A stretch of 64,000 bases of DNA from positions 152,076 through 216,075 of the forward strand of contig JAQBYN010000001.1 of NCBI GenBank assembly GCA_027622715.1. Reading direction: 5' to 3'. The position numbers and the translations under genes were made by a program. The notes under the pieces were generated by a model. The model was not told the origin of the DNA, searched no databases, and saw nothing but the letters and a program-made list of their open reading frames with translations. Below, in pieces: positions 43,505-52,118 of this stretch. Positions within the stretch are counted from its first letter, which is position 1, and each line of letters starts with the position of its first letter. This DNA is from Pseudomonadota bacterium. GTDB taxonomy: Bacteria > Pseudomonadota > Alphaproteobacteria > SHVP01.

Positions 43505-44302
43505 TTACTTACCGGTAAACTTGGGCGCGCGCTTCTCGAGGAACGCGGTCACCCCTTCGACGAAATCAGCGGTCGCGGTGCTCGCAGCAAAGTGCTCGGT
43601 CTCGGCATCGAGCTGTTCAACGGCGGACGAGTCAAAAGATTGGTTCATCAATAGTTTGGTGCGGCCGATCGCCTGCGTCGCGCCGCCGGCCAATCGCGCT
43701 GACAGCGCATCAACCGTCGCGTCGAGCTCGGCGCGTGGCACCACCCGGTTGGCGATGCCGAAATCGAGCGCCGCCGCAGCATCAAAGCGCTCGCCCAGAA
43801 ACGCCAACTCCTTGGCTTTTTTCAGACCAACTGTACGCGGCAGGAAGAACGACGACGACCCGTCAGGTGAGACACCCAATTGGTTGTAGGCCATGGTGAA
43901 TTTGGCATCGTCCGCAGCGATCGCAAGATCCGCGGCCAGGGCGAAACTCAACCCGATCCCGGCGGCCGCGCCCTGGACCTTGGCAACCACAGGTTTAGGC
44001 ATGCGCATCATCGTCAGCAGACCGACGTGCACCTGGTTGAGAAACGTCCGGTAATGCCGAAAGCGCCGCTCGGCGGTCCATGTGATCATGTCCTTGAACA
44101 TCTTAATGTCGCCGCCGGCGCAGAAGTGATCGCCCGCCCCTTCCAACACAACACAACGAACGCTGTCGTCCGCCTCGATCGCGTTCATGTGGGTGATAAA
44201 CCCAAGGGCGACCTCCTCGTTGAACGCGTTCAGCGCGTCGGGCCGATTGAAAGCGACACGGGCAACGCCATTCGCAATGGTCAATAGGACGGCTTCAGCC
44301 AT
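43505..44302 (-). CDS. Enoyl-CoA hydratase/isomerase family protein
   Basis: This 265-residue crotonase-fold protein has the oxyanion segments HFCAGGDIKMFKDM and GAAAGIGLSFALAADLAIA. The third region MAYNQLGVSPDGSSSFFLPR is more like PaaG/isomerase-type members, and the usual catalytic Glu pair is not obvious there. It acts on acyl-CoA in beta-oxidation or a related path. The gene is 3 bp downstream of the acyl-CoA dehydrogenase gene, so they are co-transcribed. Confidence 0.88.
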   Translation of the reverse strand: MAEAVLLTIANGVARVAFNRPDALNAFNEEVALGFITHMNAIEADDSVRCVVLEGAGDHFCAGGDIKMFKDMITWTAERRFRHYRTFLNQVHVGLLTMMRMPKPVVAKVQGAAAGIGLSFALAADLAIAADDAKFTMAYNQLGVSPDGSSSFFLPRTVGLKKAKELAFLGERFDAAAALDFGIANRVVPRAELDATVDALSARLAGGATQAIGRTKLLMNQSFDSSAVEQLDAETEHFAASTATADFVEGVTAFLEKRAPKFTGK

Positions 44303-44305
44303 TGG

Positions 44306-46114
44306 TCAGGCTCCCATGAGTTCTGGTTCGATCGCGTATAATGTCGTCGCGCCCCGGGTCACCGGACCCAGCAGCGCCGCAGCTTGCGGCAATGACTGCT
44401 CAGCAAAGAAGCGGGCCGTAAGAATTTTGTTGCGATAGAACCCGGTGTTATCGCCGCCGTCGTCCAGCGAACGCTGCGCCGCCAACGCGCTGCGCGCCAG
44501 CATGTAGCCACCGGCGACAACCCCGAACATGCGCAAATAGTTTGTGGCGCCGGCCGCTGCGTCGTCATAGCTGCGCGCCATCGCCTCACGCAACCAGCTC
44601 GATGCCGCCTCCAACGCGTCGACCCCCGCGCCCAGCGCTGTTTCGATCGTTGCGAGATGTCCGTCTGCGTCCTTCACCCCACGCAACGCGGCGCACGTAA
44701 CACGCACGGCGGCAATGTAGTCGTCGACCGGCTTACCACCCATTTGCGTCAACTTGCGGCCCACCAGATCAAGCGCCTGAATACCGTTGGTCCCTTCGTA
44801 AATCGGCGCAATCCGTGCATCGCGGTAGTGCTGGGCTGCGCCGGTTTCCTCAATGAAACCCATACCGCCATGGATTTGGACGCCAAGCGACGCCATCTCC
44901 ACACCCATGTCGGTGCACCAGGCCTTTACTACCGGCGTCAACAGATCGACCAACCCCTGGTTCTCGGCCCGCGACGCCGCATCCGGATGGTTTTTGGCCA
45001 TGTCGTAGGCAATGCCAGCCGACAGCGCCACGCCGCGCATCGCCTCGATCGTTGCCTTCATTGTCATCAACATGCGGCGCACGTCCGGATGATCGATGAT
45101 CGCGGCACTTTCCTCGGCACCCTGGCCCGGCCGCCGCCCCTGCTTGCGCTCGCGCGCGTAACCAAGCGCGTGCTGATAGGCCCGGTCGGCGATCGCTAGA
45201 CCTTCAAGCCCAACCGCCAAGCGCGCGTGATTCATCATGGTGAACATGCACCGCATACCTTGATTTTCGTCGCCGACCAGCCAGCCGACCGCGCCATCGT
45301 TGTCGCCAAACGACATCACCGCCGTCGGACTGGCGTGAATCCCCAGCTTGTGTTCCAGCGACACACACCGCAGATCGTTGCGCGCACCCAGGCTGCCGTC
45401 GTCGTTGACCAGGAATTTCGGCACCAGGAATAGCGAAATGCCTTTGGTGCCCGGCGGGCTGCCAGGTGTACGCGCCAACACCAGATGGATGATGTTGTCG
45501 GCCATGTCGTGATCGCCGTAGGTGATGAAAATCTTGGTCCCGGTAATCCGAAAACTGCCATCAGCCTGCAGTTGGGCGCGACTGCGCAGCGCGCCGACGT
45601 CCGACCCAGCATGGGGTTCGGTCAGGTTCATCGTACCGGTCCATTCGCCGGTCACCAATTTCGTGAGGTACGTGTCGCGCAAAGCCGGGGTTGCGTGCTT
45701 GATCAGCGCTTCAACCGCGCCGGTTGTCAGCAACGGACACAAGCTAAAGGCGAGGTTCGACGAGGTAATCATCTCGGTCACAGCCATGCCCACTGTGAAC
45801 GGCAGACCCTGACCGCCAATCTCCTCGGCAAATGCGAGGCCGTTCCATCCGCCGTCAACAAACGTGCGGTAGGCCTCCTTGAACCCGTCGGGTGTCTTTA
45901 CCGCGCCGTCGATCAGACGGCTGCCTTGTTGGTCACCGGTGGTGTTGAGCGGACCAATCGCGCCAGCCGTCAATTTCCCCGCTTCTTCGAGCACGGCATC
46001 AATCACATCGGGGGTCGCCGCCGTAAGGCCGGGCAACTTGTTCAGCTGGGCTGCGTCGAGAACCTCATTCAGCATGAAGCGCATGTCGCGCAGTGGCGCT
46101 TGATAGTCCGCCAT
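44306..46114 (-). CDS. Acyl-CoA dehydrogenase, long form (DmdC-like)
   Basis: This 602-residue flavoprotein is longer than a typical acyl-CoA dehydrogenase and matches the form with an added C-terminal domain. Seen are MTEMITSSNLAFSLCPLLTT, NLTEPHAGSDVGALRSRA, ITGTKIFITYGDHDMADN and APIYEGTNGIQALDLVGRK, where Glu of YEGT is the expected catalytic base. It oxidises acyl-CoA to enoyl-CoA. DmdC acts on methylmercaptopropionyl-CoA, but a fatty-acyl substrate fits the neighbours better. The enoyl-CoA hydratase follows directly. Confidence 0.9.
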   Translation of the reverse strand: MADYQAPLRDMRFMLNEVLDAAQLNKLPGLTAATPDVIDAVLEEAGKLTAGAIGPLNTTGDQQGSRLIDGAVKTPDGFKEAYRTFVDGGWNGLAFAEEIGGQGLPFTVGMAVTEMITSSNLAFSLCPLLTTGAVEALIKHATPALRDTYLTKLVTGEWTGTMNLTEPHAGSDVGALRSRAQLQADGSFRITGTKIFITYGDHDMADNIIHLVLARTPGSPPGTKGISLFLVPKFLVNDDGSLGARNDLRCVSLEHKLGIHASPTAVMSFGDNDGAVGWLVGDENQGMRCMFTMMNHARLAVGLEGLAIADRAYQHALGYARERKQGRRPGQGAEESAAIIDHPDVRRMLMTMKATIEAMRGVALSAGIAYDMAKNHPDAASRAENQGLVDLLTPVVKAWCTDMGVEMASLGVQIHGGMGFIEETGAAQHYRDARIAPIYEGTNGIQALDLVGRKLTQMGGKPVDDYIAAVRVTCAALRGVKDADGHLATIETALGAGVDALEAASSWLREAMARSYDDAAAGATNYLRMFGVVAGGYMLARSALAAQRSLDDGGDNTGFYRNKILTARFFAEQSLPQAAALLGPVTRGATTLYAIEPELMGA

Positions 46115-46305
46115 GAGTGGTCACCTCTAAACGCGGGTAGACGGCGCGTTGCGCGCCATATCTGTGTGTTTCCGCAAAGTAGCCAGAAGGCGCAGGCCAC
46201 GCAATCTTGCTGCCTTTACCCGACGGCACCCCTGGGAGGATCGCTTGACGCCACGTAAATTGGCGGTCCAACGTGCCACCGCAAACAAGGCGACGACCGA
46301 CCAGT

Positions 46306-47253
46306 ATGCCGATCTATGCCCCTATCAAGAGCAACCTCGACGCCGCGGTGGACGTGCTGCGCTCGGGCGACCACGTCGCATTTCCGACGGAAACGGTCTA
46401 CGGGCTCGGTGCCGACGCGACAAACGACGCCGCCGTCGCGCGCGTCTTCGCCACAAAACGGCGCCCCGACTTCAACCCGCTCATCGTCCATCTCGCCAAC
46501 CCGGACGACGCGGAGACGCTCGCTGTCTTTGACGACCGCGCGGAATTGCTCGCCGCCGCCCTTTGGCCTGGTCCGCTAACCCTTGTGCTGCCACGGACGC
46601 CGGATTGCCCCGTGTCGCGGCTAGCATCCGCAGGTCTTGAAACGATTGCGGTACGGACGCCTGATCACCGCATCGCCCGCGCCCTGCTGGCTGCCTTCGG
46701 CGGCCCGCTGGTTGCGCCCAGCGCAAACATCTCGGGTCAGCTCAGCCCGACACTGGCGAAGCACGTCGAACGCAGCTTTGGTGATGACGTGAGCATGATT
46801 CTAGACGGCGGGCCCTGCCGGGTCGGCTTGGAGTCAACCGTCGTCGGTTGTTTCGACGAGGCCGTATGGCTGTTGCGCCCCGGCGGGATCGAGGCCGACG
46901 CCATCGAAGACTTGATCGGCGTGCGGCTCCGTGTGCCCACACCCGGCGACGAGATCCGTGCGCCCGGCATGCTGCAAAGCCACTACGCCCCCAACCTACC
47001 GCTACGCCTCAACGCGACAACCGTGGCCGCGGGCGAAGCGCTCCTCGCGTTTGGCCCCAAACCGCCGACCGGCGCCGCCACCGTCCTCAACCTGAGCGAG
47101 CGCGGCAATCTGCAACAAGCCGCAGCGCAGCTTTTCGCCATGCTGCACGAGCTCGACCGACCCGACTACGACGGTATCGCCGTCATGCCGGTCCTCAACG
47201 ATGGACTCGGTGTTGCGATCAACGACCGGCTGCGTCGCGCGGCCGGTCTCTAA
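46306..47253 (+). CDS. Threonylcarbamoyl-AMP synthase (Sua5 type)
   Basis: This 315-residue protein (ATG at 46306; an earlier GTG at 46273 is less likely) contains a YrdC domain (VAFPTETVYGLGADATND and TKRRPDFNPLIVHL) and a C-terminal Sua5 domain (PGMLQSHYAPNLPLRL). It makes threonylcarbamoyl-AMP for the t6A modification of tRNA at position 37. The Sua5 length distinguishes it from the shorter TsaC. It stands 26 bp upstream of the D-2-hydroxyacid dehydrogenase gene. Confidence 0.92.
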   Translation: MPIYAPIKSNLDAAVDVLRSGDHVAFPTETVYGLGADATNDAAVARVFATKRRPDFNPLIVHLANPDDAETLAVFDDRAELLAAALWPGPLTLVLPRTPDCPVSRLASAGLETIAVRTPDHRIARALLAAFGGPLVAPSANISGQLSPTLAKHVERSFGDDVSMILDGGPCRVGLESTVVGCFDEAVWLLRPGGIEADAIEDLIGVRLRVPTPGDEIRAPGMLQSHYAPNLPLRLNATTVAAGEALLAFGPKPPTGAATVLNLSERGNLQQAAAQLFAMLHELDRPDYDGIAVMPVLNDGLGVAINDRLRRAAGL

Positions 47254-47279
47254 CTCGGCACCGCAGCGATGGGCCGGCC

Positions 47280-48695
47280 ATGAATGACACAACACGCGAC
47301 CGGCTGAAGGCAGCGTTGGCAGACGGCGGCTGGATCGACGACCCTGATCGCATGGCGCCGTATCTGGTCGACCAACGCGGCCTGTTTGAAGGCCGCACAC
47401 CGCTTGTCGCCTTGCCGCGCACCGTCGATGAGGTCGCCGCGGTTGTCGCAATTTGTCACGAGACCGCGACGCCGCTGGTGACCCAGGGCGGCAATACCGG
47501 CTTGGTCGGTGGCAGCATCCCGTTCGAGGCGGGCGATGAGATCGTGCTCTCGCTCTCCAAGCTCAACCGCGTCCGCGCGCTTTCGCCGGCCAATAACAGC
47601 ATCACCGTCGACGCCGGTTGCGTTCTCGCCGACATTCAAGCTGCTGCCCGTGCGGCCAACCGGCTCTTCCCCCTCAGTCTCGCCGCTGAAGGGTCATGTC
47701 AGATCGGCGGCAACCTCTCGACCAACGCCGGCGGCACCAACGTGCTGCGCTACGGCAATGCGCGCGACCTGATGCTTGGGCTAGAAGTTGTCCTGCCCGA
47801 TGGCCAAATCTGGGATGGCCTGCGCGGCCTGCGCAAAGACAACACCGGCTACGCGCTGAAGCATCTCTTTGTCGGCGCCGAAGGAACCCTTGGCGTCATC
47901 ACCGGCGCAACCCTCAAACTGTTTCCGCTACCGACCGATATCACGACCGCCGTTGTCGCGGTGCCGAGCATCACGGCTGCGATCGATCTCCTCGCACGCC
48001 TCCAATCGGCGACCGGCGGGCAGGTATCGGCGTTCGAATTGATGTCGCGTTTCGCGCTCCACTTGGTGTTGCGCCATGTCCCGGGCACGCGCGATCCGGT
48101 TCAGAGCGCCAGCGATTGGTACGTGCTGATTGAAATCGGCGCGCTCGATGCGGCCCATGGCGCAGGCCCGGCGGTCGAGCGCACCATGGCCGCGGCCATC
48201 GCCGCCGGTCTCGCAACGGACGCGTCAATCGCGCAGTCCGAATCCCAGGCGCGCGATTTCTGGCGCCTGCGCGAAACCATTCCTGAGGCGCAGACGCGCG
48301 AAGGCGCCAGCATCAAGCACGACGTCGCCGTCCCGATCCACGCCTTCGCCGCGCTGATCGAACGCGGCACCGCCGCCGTCCTGGACGAAGTGCCGGGCGC
48401 GCGGCCCTGCATCTTCGGTCATCTCGGCGACGGCAATGCGCATTTCAACATCACCCAGCCCCCCGAGATCCCCGCCGCCGACTTCCTCGCGCGCTGGGAT
48501 GCGGTCAACCGCCGCGTCCACGACATCGCCCATGACTTGGGCGGCACAATCAGCGCCGAACACGGCTTGGGACGCCTCAAGCGCGACGAAATCCTGCGCT
48601 ACAAATCGACCATCGAGATGGACCTGATGCGCAACCTAAAACGCACGCTCGACCCCAAGAACATCATGAACCCAGGCAAGGTGGTGGCGGACTAG
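47280..48695 (+). CDS. FAD-binding D-2-hydroxyglutarate/D-lactate dehydrogenase (GlcD/D2HGDH-like)
   Basis: The ATG at 47280 gives 471 residues; the open frame extends into the upstream gene but is not homologous there. It shows the FAD-binding PCMH domain (PLVTQGGNTGLVGGSIP, AAEGSCQIGGNLSTNAGG, GNARDLMLGLEVVLPDG). The C-terminal oxidase domain has HLGDGNAHFNITQ and EHGLGRLKRDEI. It oxidises D-2-hydroxyacids, passing electrons to a quinone or electron-transfer flavoprotein. The Ys2 form (HxDGNxH, EHG) fits D-2-hydroxyglutarate or D-lactate dehydrogenases; the substrate is not settled. Confidence 0.9.
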   Translation: MNDTTRDRLKAALADGGWIDDPDRMAPYLVDQRGLFEGRTPLVALPRTVDEVAAVVAICHETATPLVTQGGNTGLVGGSIPFEAGDEIVLSLSKLNRVRALSPANNSITVDAGCVLADIQAAARAANRLFPLSLAAEGSCQIGGNLSTNAGGTNVLRYGNARDLMLGLEVVLPDGQIWDGLRGLRKDNTGYALKHLFVGAEGTLGVITGATLKLFPLPTDITTAVVAVPSITAAIDLLARLQSATGGQVSAFELMSRFALHLVLRHVPGTRDPVQSASDWYVLIEIGALDAAHGAGPAVERTMAAAIAAGLATDASIAQSESQARDFWRLRETIPEAQTREGASIKHDVAVPIHAFAALIERGTAAVLDEVPGARPCIFGHLGDGNAHFNITQPPEIPAADFLARWDAVNRRVHDIAHDLGGTISAEHGLGRLKRDEILRYKSTIEMDLMRNLKRTLDPKNIMNPGKVVAD

Positions 48696-48767
48696 AACCT
48701 ATTTTCTGGCTCTAATCCTTGCATTAGGCCTCTGAAGCGAGGTTCCGGACCACCCCTTGAATTAGAG

Positions 48768-48790
48768 TAACTAGTCAGCTAACTAGTTAG
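48768..48790. promoter_or_regulatory. Palindromic repeat region upstream of the Phd-like antitoxin, candidate operator
   Basis: TAACTAGT occurs at 48768-48775 and again at 48780-48787, 12 bp apart. The second lies inside a perfect 12-bp palindrome CTAACTAGTTAG (48779-48790). It ends one base before the antitoxin start. Antitoxins of this kind autoregulate by binding such repeats. The palindrome leaves no room for a ribosome site. Confidence 0.6.
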
Positions 48791-48791
48791 A

Positions 48792-49046
48792 ATGAAGACA
48801 TGGTCGACTCAAGACGCCAAAGCGCGGTTCAGTGAAATGCTCGACACCGCCCTGACCGAAGGACCGCAAATGGTGACACGTCGCGGGGTAGAGGCCGCGG
48901 TATTGGTCCCAGCAACAGCGTGGCGTCGCCTTCAAGCCGATCGCAAGCCAACCCTCAAAGAACTGCTTTTGGCACAAGAACCCCGTGGCGACGTTCCCGC
49001 TCCCCAGCGCGGCGACAGTCGTCGCCGGCCTCCCACCGCCCTCTGA
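48792..49046 (+). CDS. Phd/YefM-family antitoxin
   Basis: This 84-residue protein starts MKTWSTQDAKARFSEMLDTA, the standard N-terminus of Phd/YefM antitoxins. QMVTRRGVEAAVLVPATAW follows. It binds DNA as a dimer and covers the toxin with its C-terminal half. The ATG at 48792 lies directly after a palindrome and has no ribosome site, so a leaderless message is possible. The stop codon lies directly before the toxin start. Confidence 0.88.
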   Translation: MKTWSTQDAKARFSEMLDTALTEGPQMVTRRGVEAAVLVPATAWRRLQADRKPTLKELLLAQEPRGDVPAPQRGDSRRRPPTAL

Positions 49047-49451
49047 GTGTATCTCCTCGACACCAACGTCGTTTCCGAGCTCCGCCGACCGCGACCGCAC
49101 GGGTCGGTCGTTGCGTGGCTGCACGAGAGACAGGACGACGAACTTTTCATCAGCGCCGTTACCCTTGGGGAGTTGCAGGCAGGCGTCGAAATCACCCGCG
49201 CTCAAGATCCGTCGCGCGCGGCGGCGATCGACCAATGGATCGATCAAGTGACCGCCACCCACAACGTTCTCGCCATGGACGGTCCGGTATTTCGACTGTG
49301 GGCGCGACTGATGCACGGGAAATCCGACACGCTCATCGAAGACGCAATGATCGCGTCAACGGCGCAGGTCCACGGGCTCACAGTAGTGACCCGGAACGTC
49401 CGATATTTCGTCCATTTTGGCGTACGAACGCTGGACCCGTTTAGCCGTTAG
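49047..49451 (+). CDS. PIN-domain toxin (VapC/FitB type)
   Basis: This 134-residue ribonuclease begins with GTG directly after the antitoxin stop. The PIN acidic residues are visible: Asp5 (YLLDTNVVSELRRP), Glu42 (TLGELQAG) and Asp99 (IEDAMIASTAQVHG), then the TVVTRNVRYF end. It cleaves RNA when freed from its antitoxin. The FitB subtype is suggested by the YLLDTNVVSE start and the pairing with a Phd-type antitoxin. Confidence 0.9.
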   Translation: MYLLDTNVVSELRRPRPHGSVVAWLHERQDDELFISAVTLGELQAGVEITRAQDPSRAAAIDQWIDQVTATHNVLAMDGPVFRLWARLMHGKSDTLIEDAMIASTAQVHGLTVVTRNVRYFVHFGVRTLDPFSR

Positions 49452-49531
49452 GACGGCGCGCTGCGGGTACCGGCCCGAGGAAATGCGGGTTCACAACAAA
49501 CGCCGCCGATAAAACGACACCAATCCACCGT

Positions 49532-49553
49532 CGTCGCGAGAAGCGTCGCGACG
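49532..49553. terminator. Hairpin between convergent toxin and ald genes
   Basis: CGTCGCGA (49532-49539) and TCGCGACG (49546-49553) form a perfect 8-bp stem around GAAGCG. The hairpin lies downstream of the plus-strand toxin gene and of the minus-strand ald gene. No T-run follows on either strand, so if it ends transcription it would need Rho or act as an mRNA stabiliser. Confidence 0.4.
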
Positions 49554-49568
49554 GACGCGCTTCGAGCC

Positions 49569-50687
49569 TTATGCCGCCAACACCTCCGCCACCGCGCGGT
49601 ACGGCAGTGACAGCGCGTCGGCCACCGGCTTGTTGGTCACCGAGCCGCCGCAAACATTTAGACCGTTGGCAAGGTGGGAATTGTCGCGCAGCGCATCCCG
49701 CCACCCCTTGCTGGCAATATCCAGGACAAACGGCAACGTCGCGTTATTGAGTGCAAACGTGGAGGTGCGCGCCATCGCGCCCGGCATGTTGGTGACGCAG
49801 TAGTGCACGACATCGTCAAGGATGTAGGTCGGTTCGGCGTGGGTCGTTGGCCGGCTGGTTTCGAAACAACCGCCCTGGTCGATCGACACGTCGACCATCA
49901 CGGCACCGCGGCGCATATGTTTGACCATTTCCGCCGACACCAGCTTGGGCGCTTCAGCCCCAGCAACGAGCACCGCGCCGATCACCAAATCGGCCTCCAA
50001 CACATGCTCCTCGATCGCATCCATCGTCGAAAACACGGTATGGATCTTCGAGCCGAATTGTAGGTCAAGCTCGTAAAGCCGCTGCGGACTCTTGTCGATC
50101 ACCCACACACTGGCGCCCAGGCCCACCGCCATCGTCGTCGCATGCGTCCCGACGACACCGCCGCCCAGAATGACGACCTTCGCGGCCGGCACGCCGGGCA
50201 CCCCGCCAATCAGTTGGCCGCGGCCGCCCATTTCAATTTCCAGGCAATGCGCCCCAACCTGAACCGACATCCGTCCCGCCACTGCGCTCATCGGCGTCAA
50301 TAGCGGCAAGCCACCGCGCGGATCGGTCACCGTCTCGTAGGCAATGGCAACGCACTGCGCCGCCATCAGTGCCTTTGTTTGCTGCAGGTCGGGCGCCAAG
50401 TGAAGGTAAGTGAACAGCACTTGATCCTTGCGGATCAACGAGTACTCGCTGGCCTGCGGCTCCTTGACCTTGACGATCATGTCCGCAGCGCCCCAAACCT
50501 CGGCAGCGCTATCGACCAGCGTCGCGCCGGCCTGCGCGTAGTGTTCATCCTCCAGGCCGATCACATGCGCGGCATTTTTTTCGACAATCACGTCATGCCC
50601 ACGGTGGACCGCCTCCCGGACGCTGCCGGGCGTCATGCCGACGCGGTATTCGTGATTTTTGATCTCCTTGGGAACACCGATTTTCAT
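49569..50687 (-). CDS. ald: Alanine dehydrogenase
   Basis: The ATG at 50687 gives 372 residues; a TTG three codons upstream overlaps the previous stop. The protein opens MKIGVPKEIKNHEYRVGMTP. It has LHLAPDLQQTKALM, the NAD-binding VVILGGGVVGTHATTMAVGL and the late DVSIDQGGCFETSRPTTH and LPFVLDIASKGW. It interconverts L-alanine with pyruvate and ammonia using NAD in the cytoplasm. It is directly downstream of an omega-aminotransferase gene on the same strand. That aminotransferase would produce alanine from pyruvate, so the two make a closed amino-group cycle. Confidence 0.95.
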   Translation of the reverse strand: MKIGVPKEIKNHEYRVGMTPGSVREAVHRGHDVIVEKNAAHVIGLEDEHYAQAGATLVDSAAEVWGAADMIVKVKEPQASEYSLIRKDQVLFTYLHLAPDLQQTKALMAAQCVAIAYETVTDPRGGLPLLTPMSAVAGRMSVQVGAHCLEIEMGGRGQLIGGVPGVPAAKVVILGGGVVGTHATTMAVGLGASVWVIDKSPQRLYELDLQFGSKIHTVFSTMDAIEEHVLEADLVIGAVLVAGAEAPKLVSAEMVKHMRRGAVMVDVSIDQGGCFETSRPTTHAEPTYILDDVVHYCVTNMPGAMARTSTFALNNATLPFVLDIASKGWRDALRDNSHLANGLNVCGGSVTNKPVADALSLPYRAVAEVLAA

Positions 50688-50692
50688 GGCGA

Positions 50693-52027
50693 TCAATCGA
50701 CCTCACGCAATATGCGACCCAGTGTCTCGAACAGCTGATCGATCTCGCGCTTTTCGATGATCAATGGGGGCGACGCTGCGACGATGTCTCCGGTCACACG
50801 AACCAACAGGCCCGCCTCGTAGCACTTGGTAAACATCTCATAGCCGCGCGCGCCGGGCGCGCCGGGGCGCGGTTCTAGCTCGATGCCCGCAACCAGGCCG
50901 ATGTTGCGAATATCGATGACGTGCGGCGCGCCTTTCAAACTGTGCGCTGCGTCTTCCCAGTACGGGGCCAACGAGGCGGCGCGTTCGAACAGGCCCTCTT
51001 CCTTGTACACGTCCATCGTCGCCAGCCCCGCCGCACAAGCCAACGGGTGCCCCGAATAGGTATAGCCGTGAAACAACTCGATCGCGCCTTCGGCTGCGCC
51101 GTCCATGAACGTCTCATAGACGTGTTTGCGGGCGAACACTGCGCTCATCGGCACCGTGCCGTTGGTCAGCCCTTTGGCCGTGGTCATGATATCGGGCAAG
51201 ACATCAAAGTAATCGGCACCAAAGGCTGCACCGAGACGCCCGAAGCCGGTAATCACTTCGTCGAAAATCAACAGGATGCCGTGCTTGTCGCAGATCTCGC
51301 GCAAGCGCTTGAGGTAGCCCTTGGGCGGCACCAAAACACCGGCCGACCCCGACACCGGTTCGACGATCACCGCGGCAATGGTCGACGCGTCATGCAGCGC
51401 GACGATCCGTTCCAATTCATCGGCGAGATGCAGCCCCCATGTTGGTTCGCCGCGCGTAAAGGCTTGATGCTCGTGGCTGTAGGTTGATGGCAAATGATCG
51501 ACGCCCGCCAACAATGGACCAAAGAATTTTCGGTTGTTGACCATGCCACCGACCGAAATCCCACCGAATCCGACACCGTGATAGCCCTTTTCGCGGCCGA
51601 TCAAACGCACCCGACTGCCCTCGCCTTTGAGGCGTTGATAGGCGATCGCCATCTTCAATGCGGTGTCGACAGCCTCAGATCCAGAATTGCCAAAAAAGAC
51701 ATGGTCGAGATCGCCCGGCGTCGTTGCCACTAATCGCGCCGCCAGTTCGAACTCCGCCGGATGCCCGATCTGAAACGCCGTCGAATAATCCAGGCGCGCC
51801 ACCTGGGCCTGCACTGCCGCGACGATGTGGTCGTTGCAATGGCCGGCATTGACGCACCAAAGCCCAGCCGAGCCGTCGAGGATCTGCCGCCCGTCATGGC
51901 TGGTGTAGTACATGCCTTTGGCGCCAACCAGCATCCTCGGGTTGGACTTGAACTGCCGGTTTGCCGTGAACGGCATCCACAGGGCATCGAGGTTGTTAGG
52001 GCTAAATTCGGCGGCGGAAGAAGTCAT
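50693..52027 (-). CDS. Omega-amino acid:pyruvate aminotransferase (class III)
   Basis: From the ATG at 52027 the product has 444 residues and starts MTSSAAEFSPNNLDALWMPF. Class-III PLP aminotransferase marks are FFGNSGSEAVDTALKMA, GREKGYHGVGFGGISVGG, ILLIFDEVITGFGRLG and the PLP lysine in MTTAKGLTNGTVPMS. The WMPFTANRQFK start is typical of beta-alanine:pyruvate transaminases. It moves an amino group from beta-alanine or another omega-amine to pyruvate. The linked alanine dehydrogenase would regenerate pyruvate. Confidence 0.92.
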   Translation of the reverse strand: MTSSAAEFSPNNLDALWMPFTANRQFKSNPRMLVGAKGMYYTSHDGRQILDGSAGLWCVNAGHCNDHIVAAVQAQVARLDYSTAFQIGHPAEFELAARLVATTPGDLDHVFFGNSGSEAVDTALKMAIAYQRLKGEGSRVRLIGREKGYHGVGFGGISVGGMVNNRKFFGPLLAGVDHLPSTYSHEHQAFTRGEPTWGLHLADELERIVALHDASTIAAVIVEPVSGSAGVLVPPKGYLKRLREICDKHGILLIFDEVITGFGRLGAAFGADYFDVLPDIMTTAKGLTNGTVPMSAVFARKHVYETFMDGAAEGAIELFHGYTYSGHPLACAAGLATMDVYKEEGLFERAASLAPYWEDAAHSLKGAPHVIDIRNIGLVAGIELEPRPGAPGARGYEMFTKCYEAGLLVRVTGDIVAASPPLIIEKREIDQLFETLGRILREVD

Positions 52028-52118
52028 CGCGGCGGCCTTTTCATATGGAACCAAGCCAAGCGAGGAGCCTATCAGGGCCGGGCCGCACCGCAAACGACCG
52101 CACGCTAGGTACCTATCT

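Noticed and set aside
46848..47279. Upstream extension of the D-2-hydroxyacid dehydrogenase frame
   Set aside because: It overlaps the Sua5-type gene in another frame; homology begins at the ATG at 47280.
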